From: Ananas comosus
Lineage: Eukaryota; Streptophyta; Magnoliopsida; Poales; Bromeliaceae
Assembly (NCBI RefSeq): GCF_001540865.1
Contig: NC_033632.1
Coordinates: 5,959,629 to 6,023,628, forward strand
DNA length: 64,000 nt
Reading direction: 5' to 3'
The notes beneath the pieces were generated by a model. The model ran no database searches. It was given only the letters and a program-made list of their open reading frames with translations, and was not told where the DNA came from. Each line of letters opens with the position of its first letter. Positions within the stretch are counted from its first letter, which is position 1. The translations under genes were made by a program, and so were the position numbers. Positions 33,400 through 45,000 of this stretch are shown piece by piece.

Positions 33400-34190
33400 T
33401 TAGGTTGAACAATTTACTTCTTAAACAATTCTAAAAGAAAATAATTTTAACTTTTGTTTTAGAAAAATTATAAGGATGGATTACATAAAAAATATAATAG
33501 AGAAAAGAGGTTTAGATGAGGCATGTGAGTTGAGGTGTGCGAAAGCACTGTCCTAGAAGTAAGATTGCTCATCCACATGCGAGGCTCCGGCAATCACTCC
33601 TAGTGAAACAATGATCACCTTCCACCTCGTCAGCACGTCTTCAGGGTGGTGCAACACAAACCCAAGTAGCTCTCAGAAATTCAGAAAAAGAAAATACAAA
33701 AGAAATATAAAACTCAATGTAAAGAGATGTGAAGTTCAGTGCACGAGTGAGAGAGGTAGAAGAAGCAATTAGAAAAATTTTTCAAGGTTCCAACCTCATG
33801 AGTACACGTTCTCCTATATACATATCCGAATCAAGGTGACAATTTTGTCCTTTTTCGAGCTAAGGAAATGAGAAAATTTTACAAGGTTCCAACCTCATGA
33901 GTACACGTTCTCTTTTATACACACACGAATCAAGGTAGAATTTTGTCCCTTCCGAATACACGTTCTTCTATATACATATGCGAATCAAGGTGCGAGTTTT
34001 GTCTCTTCTTGGGATAAGGAAATGAGGATTTTGTCAGAAAAGATTTGGATAGATTTGGTATCTTCTCGAGGTGGATTTGGAAAGATTTGGTATCTTTCCG
34101 AGATATAATCATGAAATCCAGATTTGGTACTTTACCAAGTCAAGGTAATCATGAAATTCAAAATAAAAAAATACTGAAAAAACGTGAAGG
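33400..34190 (-). repeat. LTR-like remnant related to the copia A LTR region
   Basis: 33410-33700 matches 6000-6300 (shared GCGAAAGCACTGTCCTA, CATGCGAGGCTCC and GCACGTCTTCAGGGTGGTGCA). It has no adjacent coding region and is probably a solo or truncated LTR. In the part that would be U3 on the minus strand, a unit with GAGTACACGTTCTC and ATATACATATCCGAATCAAG occurs three times (about 33785, 33880 and 33955), so a TATA-like region is triplicated. Confidence 0.6.
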
Positions 34191-34643
34191 CATCACGTGT
34201 ATCTAAGAACCCGCCAATTTATATATTTGTACGGATAATTAACTTATATTTTGGTGGATTACTTTTCTTGAAAAAAAGAAATTTGGGTGGATTTCAATTC
34301 AGATAGAGATGGGTGTTTTAATTAATTCAAAGTTGGACATGGTAGCGAAGCGAGCACTGCTGCCACGTTGCTCAAACTTTTTTGAATATACCTCATGGTA
34401 TGACGGACAAACGTCGATCACACGAGATAACTCTCTTGGGTCAACATTTGGATATGGTTCTTAAGATAAAGAAAAAAAAGAATGACCGAGAATATGCATT
34501 AACACCAAAATTAAAGGATAATAAATTTGCAGGGACTGCTTCGTAGTCGCATAATCAAATATTTAGTTTGAGATTCAAAATCTACAAATGTAGCATGCTT
34601 TAAAAAAAAGAAAAGAGAGAGATTTGAGGGAAAATAAAATTAC
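34191..34643. other. Intergenic spacer
   Basis: AT-rich and non-coding. I see no element with definable ends. Confidence 0.35.
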
Positions 34644-34736
34644 CTCAATATATTTTGGTGGCGAAGATGTTGACCCATAATCAACCAAATCATCTTCGTA
34701 TGGGGATATGTCGTCCTCCATGATGCCAATCCCTTT
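34644..34736 (-). other. Possible short coding exon or exon relic
   Basis: On the minus strand an acidic frame reads GIMEDDISPYEDDLVDYG then STSSPPKYIE and is followed directly by GTAATTTT, a plausible splice donor. I recognise no domain. It could be the first exon of a captured gene fragment or chance; no second exon was found. Confidence 0.25.
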
Positions 34737-34859
34737 GATCTGCGATTCTATTGGTCAATATGTTATACAAATTAAGTGTGATGTGTATCACAACGAGGGA
34801 GTCTTCTTTGTAGAAGTCACACTATCAATATATAATAATACCATTAAAGGATGAACCCT

Positions 34860-35530
34860 TAACCGGCTTGCACTCTTCTACGTTATTTCAGAGGTGGGCC
34901 CCTCACATTACTTTATCTTCTCTCTCAACCTTCCTCTCACAGTGGCCCTTCTCTTTCTCACTCTTTTTCTTACATTGACCCTTCTCTTTCTCACTCTTTT
35001 TCTCTCTCTTTACTGCCGCCTTAGCTTCTCCATACTGCTCCTATGCTATTCCGAGGCCGTACTTTCCACTTGAGGCTTTTCTTCTCTCCCTCTATCTCAA
35101 TCTCTCACCAGTCCTATGTGCCCTTAGGGTTAGCATCCTCTCTAGCGCATTAATGGCGCCACACGGTCGCTGCTGGCGCGGAGATCGTTTTCTCTATTCG
35201 CTATACACCTGTATCTACCATGGATCCGGGCGTTTAATGCCGCCGTGAAACCGCTACTTCTCCAGAGATAGATCACGCCCCCCCACTGTACGCCTATATT
35301 TACCCCGGATCTAGGCATTTCATGCTCGCCATGGAACCACCGGCTTCTCCGAAGAGATTAATCCTCTCTACTTTGGTCTAGGGTTGGTACTCTCTCCCTC
35401 TTTTGCTCTCGATTTGTGTTGTACCACCCGTCACTGTTGATTCGAGCATTTAATGCCGCCATCGAGCTCCGCCGCGAGCAATTAGTGTCGTTGCGGAACA
35501 GTCACCTCCAGCATGGCTATCATCTCACTG
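34860..35530. repeat. CT-rich, GC-richer block with three diverged ATTTAATGCCGCC repeats
   Basis: A pyrimidine-rich stretch (34910-35100) is followed by three diverged copies of GATCCGGGCGTTTAATGCCG, at about 35223, 35307 and 35438. Frames are short and broken. It resembles 5' UTR plus exon of a captured gene, but I cannot identify it. Confidence 0.4.
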
Positions 35531-36038
35531 TTGGTACTCTCAACATTCTAGGATAGAGAGGAATGAATGTAATTTTTTGTTTGGCAAAATTTTTAATTAT
35601 TTTTTGGAATAGATAAAATGATGTTTGGTAACTTTCTTGAAATAAGAGAAGAATAATTGGTAAAGTTGATTGAAATATTTAAAAATGCCAAGTTTACCCT
35701 TATTAATATAGTGAATCTTTTTCTTTTGTATAGTACACATACAATACTTGATAAATTTTAATATAATTTTTCCAAACATAATTACAATATTAAATATTAT
35801 AATTAAGAAATTATATTTTTTTTTGTAGAGCAGTGCAATAAATAGTAAGTAAGATGATTTTAAATTAATTTGTACAATTAGAAATCTATAATAACCAACA
35901 ATAGATTCAATAGTAACTAATTTATTAAAGTGCCAATAATTTCACATAGTTAAATAAAAACCCTAATATAAACACATTGGACTGACCAAATTTCTATATA
36001 CTTGGCATTGGGAGAAGAGATGAAGAGGACGAGGATTT

Positions 36039-37414
36039 TGTTAAATATAAAAATATTTAAACACCGTTCTCTAACAGCTTAAGCTTTTAGAGTACAACGA
36101 TTGTTTCAAATGGTATCAGAGCAGGAGGTCCTGAGTTCGAGTCACGCCAGGCTCCTAACATATTAATTTCCTCCCATTTAATTCAAGCCCACGTCATGGA
36201 GCGAATGGAAAAAGGTTTCTGAGTCCAGACGTGAGGGGGAGTGGTAAATATAACAATATTTAAAACACCTTCCTACAGCTTAAGCTTTTAGGTATCGTTT
36301 TGGTTCGGGGCGTATAAGTTAATAAAAGTGGTATTCCGGGGATAGGTATAAATGAGGTAAAGTGGTATTCCGGGGATAGGTATAAATTCCGGGATAGGCG
36401 TATAAATTGAGTAAAGTGGGTATTCGGGCGGATAGTATAAATTGAGGTATAAGCGAGGATTAGATCAATTTTGCGTTTGTATGAAAATTGGGTTATTGCC
36501 CTGGGAATAAGAAAAATAGCGTTTGGTTACGTAAGATGGGATAGAATAAAGTGGAGTTAAAAATAAAAATAATGAATTTATCTTTTTCCTTATATTAGAA
36601 TTTAAACTTTTATTTATATTATATTTTTAAAATTTAAAATATAAACTTTTAAGTTAAAAAATTAAAATTTTAAATCTCAAATTTACAATTTTAAAAATTA
36701 ATTTTTTAAAGTTTGTACATTAAATTTAAGATGATATTTTAATTTTAAAAAATAACATATCAAATTCTAAATATAAAAAATTAAATATCAAATTTAAATT
36801 TTAAATTAAAACAATTTAAAATTTAAATTTTTAATTTTGTAATTTTAAAATTATTAAATTTTAATTTTTGATTTATAATTTTAAATTTATAATAAATTAA
36901 AATTTCTCTCTCTTCTCTCTCTCTGTCTCTCTCTCTCTTATATGGTGGACAAGCAGGGTGATCCTAAAAATACTTTTTTTAAATTCAAAAATTAAATTAA
37001 AATTTTTAATTTTTAATTTTAATTTTTTAAATTTAAATTAAGATCAAATTTAAATTTAAAATTAAATATCAAATTTATTATATAAAAATTTAAAATTTAA
37101 TAAAATTTAATTTTAAATTTAAAACTATAACTTGAATTTGAAATTACCAATTACAAATTTTTAAAACTAAAATTAAAATTAAAATTTTAATTTTTAATTT
37201 TTTTTAAAAAAAAAAGGGTGGGAACAACTTGTTCCCACCCCTATTCCACCTAAGGGTGGGAACTAGCTATTCCCACCGGATAACCCGTTAAGGGTGGGAA
37301 TAGCTAGTTCCCACCCTTAAAAATAGTGTTTGGGGAACAAGGCGGGGATAACCCCTTATCCCCACCCTTGTTCCCCAACCAAACATGGCCTTAGAGTACA
37401 ACGGTTGTTTCACA
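36039..37414 (+). mobile_element. TRIM (very short LTR retrotransposon), SMART-like, with nested MITE
   Basis: The 5' LTR is 36039-36110 (TGTTAAATATAA to TTGTTTCAAA). The primer site TGGTATCAGAGC follows directly at 36111. The internal region is about 130 bp (AGGTCCTGAGTTCGAGTC), and the purine tract GTGAGGGGGAG leads into the 3' LTR (TGGTAAATATAAC), which is interrupted by a MITE and finishes TTGTTTCACA at 37414. The target duplication GATTT is at 36034-36038 and 37415-37419. Without the MITE the element is about 276 bp with about 70-bp LTRs, the size of SMART-type TRIMs. It is non-coding and must move using another element's proteins. Confidence 0.88.
36291..37390. mobile_element. Harbinger-like MITE inside the TRIM LTR
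   Basis: The target duplication TTA is at 36288-36290 and 37391-37393. The left end GGTATCGTTTTGGTTCGGGG is the imperfect complement of the right end CCCCAACCAAACATGGCC. It has subterminal GGGATAGGTATAAAT repeats on the left and GGTGGGAACTAGCTATTCCC-type hairpins on the right. The middle (36540-37210) is almost pure AAATTT palindromic sequence. Confidence 0.78.
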
Positions 37415-37684
37415 GATTTGGTAGGCGGGTAAAGTGGCGCGGTTTTCAAGGCGACCCAAAAGGAAGGCGATAGTACTTTTATTGCCCCGCCCCTCGTGTT
37501 CTGAGGAATAAACCTTATTCCATGGGTGGGGGAGAATTAAATTAATGGGTTATTCTAGTGAAAAACTGAAATAACCTGCTTTGACCGGTATAAATTATTT
37601 TGCTAATTTTTTTCCCATATAATTCGAAGAAGGAAACGACAATTTGATTATTCCACAGTTATTTCGTTACCAGACAGAGCCTAA

Positions 37685-38285
37685 AAGAATAAAGTTCAGA
37701 TTTATTGCGGTCTCCTATGCCCAACTGTCAATAGAGATTGGTTGACCGCAGCTCACGATTATTTGACCAAATGTCAACTTGGATATTAAGTATTACGAAA
37801 TACCTCAGCTAGTCGACCATCAAGAACCTCTCGGTTAACGCCTGGCATATTGAGGGCAAAACACTCAGGTTTGAATATTGCCAGAATGCATATGTAAAAT
37901 AGGGTGCCGCTCCTCTCAGTTTCCCCAGCCACCTTAAAGCCAAACTACTCAAAACTATACAAGCATGAGAAACAAAGGAGGCAAAAAGGAATTAATTTAA
38001 GTTCTTAGTATTTTATTGTTAGATTTTGTTGACACGAGTTTTTCGGCTTGTCACTGTGCCCAGGTACCCACATCACAGACCTTCACCTTTGATAACGTCA
38101 GCCACTTAAAATAAGGGTGAGTTGGCCGACTTGGTAAGCAAGAGAGGGTAAGGAAGAATATAATGAGAGAAGGAAACGAAGTAGATGAAGAAGGAGAAGA
38201 AAAAGAATAAGAAGACTCTTGACCTTGGAGGAAGAGAAGAGAGGAGTGAGCTAGGAGAGGAGGAAAAAGGGAAAAAAAACATGAT

Positions 38286-38323
<38 letters not shown>

Positions 38324-38870
38324 TCGGGAGAGGGTGAAAGGAGAAAAACAAGAAGAGGATGAGGTAGAGAAAAAAGGAGAGGGACAGAAATAGGGTGTTC
38401 TTATAAGAGGGGTAAAAAGGAGTGGAGCTAACACGTAGAACTACCCTATCGGCTTAGAAGACCGACATGAGGGAGCAAGAAAGAGAGAGTATAAGTAAGC
38501 AGATTGAGTAAGGTTGAGGAAACCATGGCTAGTCAATCAGAGATAAAGTGCAACCGACTACTCCTATCAATTTTAGTAATGAAAAGACAAGCAAAGTCTT
38601 CTAATTTTAATTTTTTAGTTAAAAAATTTATTTATAGAATAACTCTTAAAACTGAAAATTTTATTGAAATCTTAAACAAAATTATTAGCATAATTTTAAT
38701 TTTACAAAGACGGGAAGATAAAATTTTTTTAATAAAAAGTTATTTTTATTAACATATATAAGACTACTTTATAAAATCTTTTTATATGTTTTAGTTATAA
38801 TTTTATAAGTTTAAATTATTAATAATTATATATATTAATTGTCTAAAATTTTAAACTCTTGATCCTAAAC
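37685..38870. other. Intergenic DNA with a purine-rich block and (GA)n
   Basis: 38120-38480 is purine-rich (GGAAGAGAAGAGAGG type) with a (GA)n microsatellite at about 38289-38322. It supports long but low-complexity frames on the minus strand that I do not believe. No gene seen. Confidence 0.5.
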
Positions 38871-39563
38871 TTGGTGTGTTTGGTTCAAAGTCGTAATTGG
38901 TATTGAAATCGGAACGAGAATAAGCTGAAAACGGAATCGGAATATTCATTACTTCATTCTGTTTGGTTCGCCATCTGAATCGGAATCGGAATAAACCATG
39001 TCCATTGTCGTTATTTGGTTTAGATAGATATCAGAAACGTAATCAAATTAATATACCAATTTTATCTTTATAATATATTAGTTTAAATTCAAACTGAAAA
39101 TTAAATATTAGATATTTACGTCAAAATTTTAAATATATATTTTTTAAAAATTTAAAATAAAAATTGAACTGATAATTCAAATTATAAAACTAAATTTCGA
39201 GTTATTCAAATTCAAGCTTAAAATTATAATTTAAATTTCAATTTGAATCGATAAATTTAATTTAAAGTTTAAATAAAATTTGTACGAACTTTAGATTTTA
39301 AATTATATTTAAATTTAAATTTAAATATATAAATTAGATTCGAAATACTTGATTGAATTTTAATTTATAATTTAATTTCAAATTAAAATTAAAATTTATA
39401 AATATAATTTTTAAAATAACAAGCTTAAAAAAGTTAAATTTAATCAGACAAATTCATTCCGTCTGAATTTAATTTTTAATCCGGCTTCTTAGACTGGATT
39501 GAAAAAGGAATAATTGGAGAATTCTTAGTTATTTGAAAAAAAGAATCAAAATAAAAATTTCAC
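38871..39563. repeat. Degenerate Harbinger-like left part
   Basis: TTGGTGTGTTTGGTTCAAAG and TCTGTTTGGTTCGCC resemble Harbinger-like ends. The following AATTTAAATTT-rich sequence resembles the middle of the 36291 and 63104 elements. A possible right end (GAATCAAGCATGTCC then TAA) lies at about 41102-41119, beyond the hAT-like insertion. Confidence 0.35.
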
Positions 39564-39571
39564 GTATCAAA

Positions 39572-41038
39572 CAAAATTAGTTAATTTGGATTCGGCAAAA
39601 ATTCAGTACGGATATAATACGTATAAAATTCGTTTTCTAATTTTTAAATTCGTTGAAAAATTCGGCTTAAAAAACGAATTCGGTATAAAATATGAAATAT
39701 AAGATATAAAATATAGGGTTATTTGCATACACGTCCCTGCAAATATAGTGAATTGCAGAAATATCCCTGCAAAACGGAAACTCCATAAATTATTCCTGCA
39801 AAAGTCTAAAGTTATGCAGATATGTCCCTGCCGTTAAGGACTGTTAGAAAATTTTCGTTAACCATGGTTAAAATACTTAACCATGGTTAATTATAATGTG
39901 AATTTACGGTTCTACCCTTCTTCTTTTTCCTCCTCTTCTTCTTCCTCCTCTTCTTCTTCCCTTTTCTTCGTCGCCGGCGAGGGCGGCAGCGGCAGCGACG
40001 GCGACGACGACGGCGGCGACTGCGAACTCTCTCTCTTTCTTTTCCTCTTTCTTCCTCTCCCTCTTCCCTTTTCTCCCTTCTTCTTCCTCTCCCTCTTCCT
40101 CTTCCCTCTTCTTCGTCGTCGGCGAGGGAGGAGATACGGCGGCGGCGGGCAGCGACGAACCCTTTCCCTCTTCATCTTTCTCTTCCCTCTTCCTCTCCCT
40201 CTTCCTCTCCTTCTTCCTCTTCCCTTTTTTTCTTCCTCTCATTCTTTCTCTTCCCTCTTCTTCGTCGTCGGCGAGGGCGGCGGCCGCGGCGGCAGTGACA
40301 GCGGCGGCCGCGGCTCTTCTTCTTCCTCTCTCTCTTTCTTTTCCTCTTCCTCTTCCTCTTCCCTCTTCTTCGTCGTCGGCGAGGGAGGAGATACGGCGGC
40401 GGCGGGCAGCGACGAACCCTTTCCCTCTTCATCTTTCTCTTCCCTTTTCCTCTCCCTCTTCCTCTCCTTCTTCCTCTTCCCTTTTTTTCTTCCTCTCATT
40501 CTTTCTCTTCCCTCTTCTTCGTCGCCGGCGAGCTCGACCCGCGCCGTCGCCGCCATCCGCTCTGGCGGCCCGAAGAGGAAGAGGAAGAGAAAGAGAAGGG
40601 GAAGATGATACTTTTGGAGGGATATATTTGTGAGGGCAAAATGATCATTTCACAAGAAAATTGTTAAAAAATAAACAGTTTTCTAACAGATGTAAATCAG
40701 AGGGACATATCTGCATAAATTAGGACTTTTGCAGGGACAACTTATGGAGTTTCCGTTTTGTAGGGATATTTCCGCAATCCACTATGTTTGCAGGGACGTG
40801 TATGCAAATAATCCTAAAATATAAAATAATTTATATTTAAAAATAAAATTATAATTTTTTTATTCATATTTTCAATAATTCGGTAATAATTCGTGAATAA
40901 TTCATGAATTATTCGCGAATAATTCGGCTGGCTCAAAAATTCACGAATAATTTTCTTTTTTTCGAAAAAATTCGTAAACGGACCGTTTAATTCGGATTTT
41001 CAATAATTCGTGAATAATTTACGAATTTACTGACTAGG
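39572..41038. mobile_element. hAT-like non-autonomous element, copy 2
   Basis: The left end CAAAATTAGTTAATTTGG and right end CGAATTTACTGACTAGG correspond to the termini of the 9243-10545 copy. The 8-bp target duplication GTATCAAA is perfect (39564-39571 and 41039-41046). It shares subterminal GATTCGGCAAAAATT on the left and CGAATAATTCG words on the right with copy 1. A 1.1-kb TIR element is nested inside. The right end lies about 340 bp upstream of the ICME start codon. Confidence 0.85.
39716..40815. mobile_element. TIR element carrying a GC-rich gene-like insert, nested in hAT-like copy 2
   Basis: Terminal inverted repeats of about 115 bp: the left starts GGGTTATTTGCATACACGTC and the right ends GGACGTGTATGCAAATAATC, with about 85-90% agreement by eye. 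The target duplication AAAATATA (8 bp) is perfect (39708-39715 and 40816-40823). The interior (39905-40605) is CT-rich with GC-rich patches (GTCGTCGGCGAGGG). A unit of about 257 bp is tandemly duplicated (near 40111 and 40368). This resembles a Pack-type transposon with captured exon sequence, but the frame is low-complexity Ser/Leu/Phe and no donor gene can be named. Confidence 0.82.
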
Positions 41039-41046
41039 GTATCAAA

Positions 41047-41381
41047 TACGTACCAGTAGACTCACTCATTCTGATTTCAATTCTAAAGTAAAAAAGTGGG
41101 CGAATCAAGCATGTCCTAAATCCTATATACCAGTTATCCGCCGTGTTGGGCGGGCGACAACCGCCAAAGTGCAAGAGGGCAGCTGAGTTTGCTTAGAGCC
41201 CGTGCTCCCGACGCTGCCGCGTGGCTATTTCTTACTCAACCCAAGCCGTAATATACCTTCCCTCTCAAACACTGCCCGGTTTTAACCCGTTTAATCAAGA
41301 AAGCACCGGCCGGTCGACGGCCCAATAAATACCGCTCAAAGCAATCACGCACTTCTCCTCTGGCCATCTTATCATCGGGAG
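41047..41381 (+). promoter_or_regulatory. ICME proximal promoter and 5' UTR
   Basis: The 335 bp between the hAT-like target duplication and the ATG include CAATAAATA near 41323 (weak TATA-like) and a CT-rich run before the start. GC content rises toward exon 1. The close upstream transposon end leaves little ancestral promoter, so regulatory input may come partly from the transposon. Confidence 0.4.
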
Positions 41382-41737
41382 ATGCAATTGGAGGTCGGCC
41401 CTAGCTCTCGCTCTCCCTCGCGGGAGGGGAGGGAGGAGGGGGCGATCGGAGGGGACGAGACCCCGACCTCCTCCACCTCCTCCTCGGCGGCGGCGGCGGA
41501 GGACGCGAATCTCGAGAGGCCGCTCCTCCTCAGGACTCCGCAGCGCGCCGCCTCCGACGGAGCGGCCGGCGCCGCCGCCGCGGCGGGGGGCGGCGGCGTG
41601 CGGAGGAGGGCGGTGAGCGAGCCATGCTTGCCGGCGCGCGCCGAACGCAGCCGCTCCTTCGGCCGCGACGTCGGCCACGCCGCCGCCGAGACCTTCCTCC
41701 TCACCCGGCTCGCCCTCATCCTCCTCCGCTATCTAGG
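41382..41737 (+). CDS. ICME: ICME exon 1
   Basis: Codes for the GC-rich, poorly conserved N-terminus (Ala/Gly/Ser/Glu-rich), then [20 protein letters not shown] and [10 protein letters not shown], the conserved entry into the first hydrophobic segment. The donor is GG/GTAACA at 41738. Codon 119 is split and becomes Gly after joining to exon 2. The open frame would end within three bases without splicing, which supports the donor. Confidence 0.9.
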
Positions 41738-42025
41738 GTAACAGTCCTCCTCCTCCTCCTCCTCCTGCCCCTCTTGTAGACCCTAATCACCATGCCTTGT
41801 TCTGTTTCTTGTGCTTTTTTTTTTTTTCTGTGATTTTAGGTTGGGTTAGGGTTAGTTGCAAATCTACTCGGTGAAATATGGCCTTCATCTCCGTTTCGTT
41901 TTGAGCCGGCACTATTTATTCCCTGAATTTTGTTGCATACAATAAGAATTACATTCATTCTGCTGGGTTAAAATCAGGACAGTAAGCGAATAATTCTCAC
42001 ATCCGATAGCTAAGGGCTTGGTGTC

Positions 42026-42071
<46 letters not shown>

Positions 42072-45000
42072 GAGTGAAGGCCCGCGCTTTGCGGCGGGAA
42101 ATTTACGAAGCAAAATCGAAATAAATAATTAAATATTTAAAATTTAAATTTTTTATTATTCAAAATTTACATTTAAATTTAGAATATAAAATGTTGAAGC
42201 TTAAAATTTAAATTTTAATATATCAAATTGAAATTTCAATATTTGGAATTTAATATTTGAATTTTTTAAATTCAATTTATAATTTAATATATATTTAAAA
42301 TATTAAAAATTTAAAATTTAAATTTAGAGCTTAAAATTTAAAAATTTTATATTTTATCTTAATTACACTAAAACTAAATTTTAAAAGTTTACAATTTTTA
42401 ATTTTAAGTTTCAGTTTCTAAATTTTAAATATTAGATTTTATATGGAATTTTGCTGAATTCTAAATGTTTTTATGTAATTCTAACCTTTCATAATTCTAA
42501 ATTCTGAAACATTGTTGATGCAATTCCGAATTTTGAATTCTATTCTTTTATATGCATCAAATATCCGGAATTCAGTTAGGTAATTCGAAATTCCATAAAA
42601 AAAATATAGGAAAATAAATAGACTTTGCTCAAACTCACTTAGCCAGTTTATTTCTTATTTTCGGGTTTCGGCCAAATCTAAGGATAACTGAGTTGTTGAG
42701 AGTAAGGAGTTAGGCAGGATGGTCATTGATAGGCTACACCGCTACCATAGTTCTGAATTTGCTGGAGAGGTGTTTGTGTATGATGCGGAAAAAAGGCTGT
42801 TCACATTAGGGTCTCTCCCACAAAACAATTTCAAGAATTCAAAATTTATATTCAGAATTCTAAACTTAGAATCTACAATTCATAATACAAATTCATATAA
42901 AATGTTGCTTATGACAATCATATTAAAACAAAAGGAACAATTGCACAAAAGAGGGCCAGATAAAGTCTCGAAAGTTAAGATATGTAGTATCCGAAGCAAA
43001 CCATATAATTGAAGACAACAACAAATTATATTAGATGGTAAAACAAATTAGGACTATAAAAACTTTATGAGAAGCTATATTTTTCTATCTGAGATACATT
43101 GCAAAAGCAAATAAGGCTGTTTTGACAGTAAGCTGAGCAAAAATTAATGCTTCCATGGTTGCATACTTTGTAATAAAAGATCGCCACCGCAAAGTTGGCC
43201 CAGGTGTGCTGCAAATAACGATGGATTTTATGAAGTGGACTGTCATACATGGCGAGGGTTACGTCAAATAGGAAGACAAAATTTTAGGGAAGAGACCTCA
43301 CCATCCTAAATTGAGCACCAAATTATCAAAAAAAAAAAAAAACCTAAAATATCAACGCAAATTAGGTTTAATTTTAGTGAAAATTGGGGATTTGAGGGTC
43401 ATACGATGGGATTGAGCGATTTGAAGGAGGAGGATGCCGATTGCTGGGGCGAAGAGGTCGAGCTTCGCGGCGGAGCTCGCTATGGCGATCCATAGGAATA
43501 ACTGGGAGCAAGAAGTGGCAGGAAGAGCATGTAAGAAATCTCAAGTGTAACACACATGCACTAATTTTTAAGAAATTAGAATACGAAAAAGGCAAACCTT
43601 AGAAAGTATCAAAACATCAGTAAATAGTAAGCAAGCTTTGTACTCTCTATTATTATTCAAACTATGAGCAAGTGGCGGAGAAAAAAATTCTAACTCATAA
43701 AAAAGGAAGGAAAAGAAGATTGCAAAATACTATTGATAAAAAGCTTTGAAAGCAAAGATAGGTAGTGAACAGAAACATATGTTAAATAATAGAAAGTAGA
43801 TAGATGCAGACAACATTAGTAAGCAAAAATTATAAAAAATACTTGTATCAAATATATAAGAATAACAATAACAATAATAATAATAATAGCCTTTTCATAG
43901 AAGGAGAACGTTATTCACTGGTAAGCGACAGTAAGCACAATCCCTACTAAAGCAAAACGTANAGAGATGAAAAGTTCTATACTAAATCAGCATGTGGAAA
44001 CCAAACCAAACAGTATACATGAATGAGTATAGAAATGAATAAATATAGGCTGCTCAGACTCCCCTAGCCATCGAACATTATTAAATTAGCACCGAAGCCT
44101 TCTTGATTAATAGTTTTGACTGAGTTAGAGTCCATATGCATGTCGAAACCATCCTTAGTACAAATGAGAGCAACTGGTTGCCCACGAAGTAGGCCATCCA
44201 AAGTTTCCTCATCACCAATCAAAAAGGCTTGGAACCCTATCAATTATCGCAATTATTTCAACCATCTGAGATTCAAGGGGAAGGTCATCATAGCATGGGA
44301 CAAAAGAAGGGAAAGCAAAGACCCGAAAAATAGAAGGGTCAAATTCTAGTGACACTCAAGTCATCACAGCATGGCTAAAAAAGAGGCATAAGCAAAATAT
44401 CCGAAAAGCGGAGCAAAGAACCCACAGCCAGCAGGAAAGCGCAAGAGACCTGCAGAAACAAAAAAAAAAAGGACTTGCGGATTCCAGAGCATACCACTGC
44501 TAGCTTCCAAAAAAAAGGGCTGAAGGAAAAGTAAGGAGAGAGTTTTACCTGGACAAAATCTCAAAACAATGATGTAAAATAACCAAGTATTCAAAGGATA
44601 CTGGAGCAAAAAGAAATCAAATGAATGTAAAAGCAAACAAAAACACAGAGTTTCAACAAATCAATGACAGAAATGCGGCTTTGGAAAATCCCAAAAGCGA
44701 AAAAAAACATGGAACAAATATTTGCAAAGGACAGAAGAGCGAAAAGGAATAAGGCAAAGGAATAAAGCAATGACAAACATGCAGTTTCCAAAATTCCAAA
44801 TAGTGAAAAAAGTTAACCGAAATCTTGAAGTTCCTTAGTAAATCAGGCTGTGGAAATGACACCAAAGTGCATACACCGGCTTGAAGTAGCTTCGTCACAT
44901 TCGGGAGCCATTAAACTTTTGTTGACATGTAATCCTTCTGCGTTTGATTATATGGGTTTCATATGCCTAGCCTAGAGGCTATATCAAGGAAGTGGAGAAC

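Larger units (their letters stand above)
35573..37681. mobile_element. Harbinger-like element split by a TRIM
   Basis: The right end ...GTTACCAGACAGAGCC is followed by TAA (37682-37684). The left candidate end TTTTTTGTTTGGCAAAATTT is preceded by TAA (35570-35572). TTATTTTTTGGAATAGA near the left and TCTGGTAACG plus GTGGAATAATC (complement) near the right are consistent with imperfect terminal repeats. The TRIM at 36039-37414 lies inside it. The left end is the weaker call. Confidence 0.5.

Noticed and set aside
38051..38434. 127-codon minus-strand frame with a Ser-Leu repeat
   Set aside because: It is created by the (GA)n microsatellite and a purine-rich tract.
39883..40608. Long Ser/Leu/Phe-rich open frame on the plus strand, with long Arg/Lys/Glu-rich frames opposite
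   Set aside because: It is the product of CT-rich low-complexity DNA inside a TIR element. All frames stay open because of composition, and no domain is visible.
43374..43595. Possible small exon near 43400-43530 on either strand
   Set aside because: A GT donor-like site exists, but both strands are open, there is no conserved motif, and no partner exon was found.
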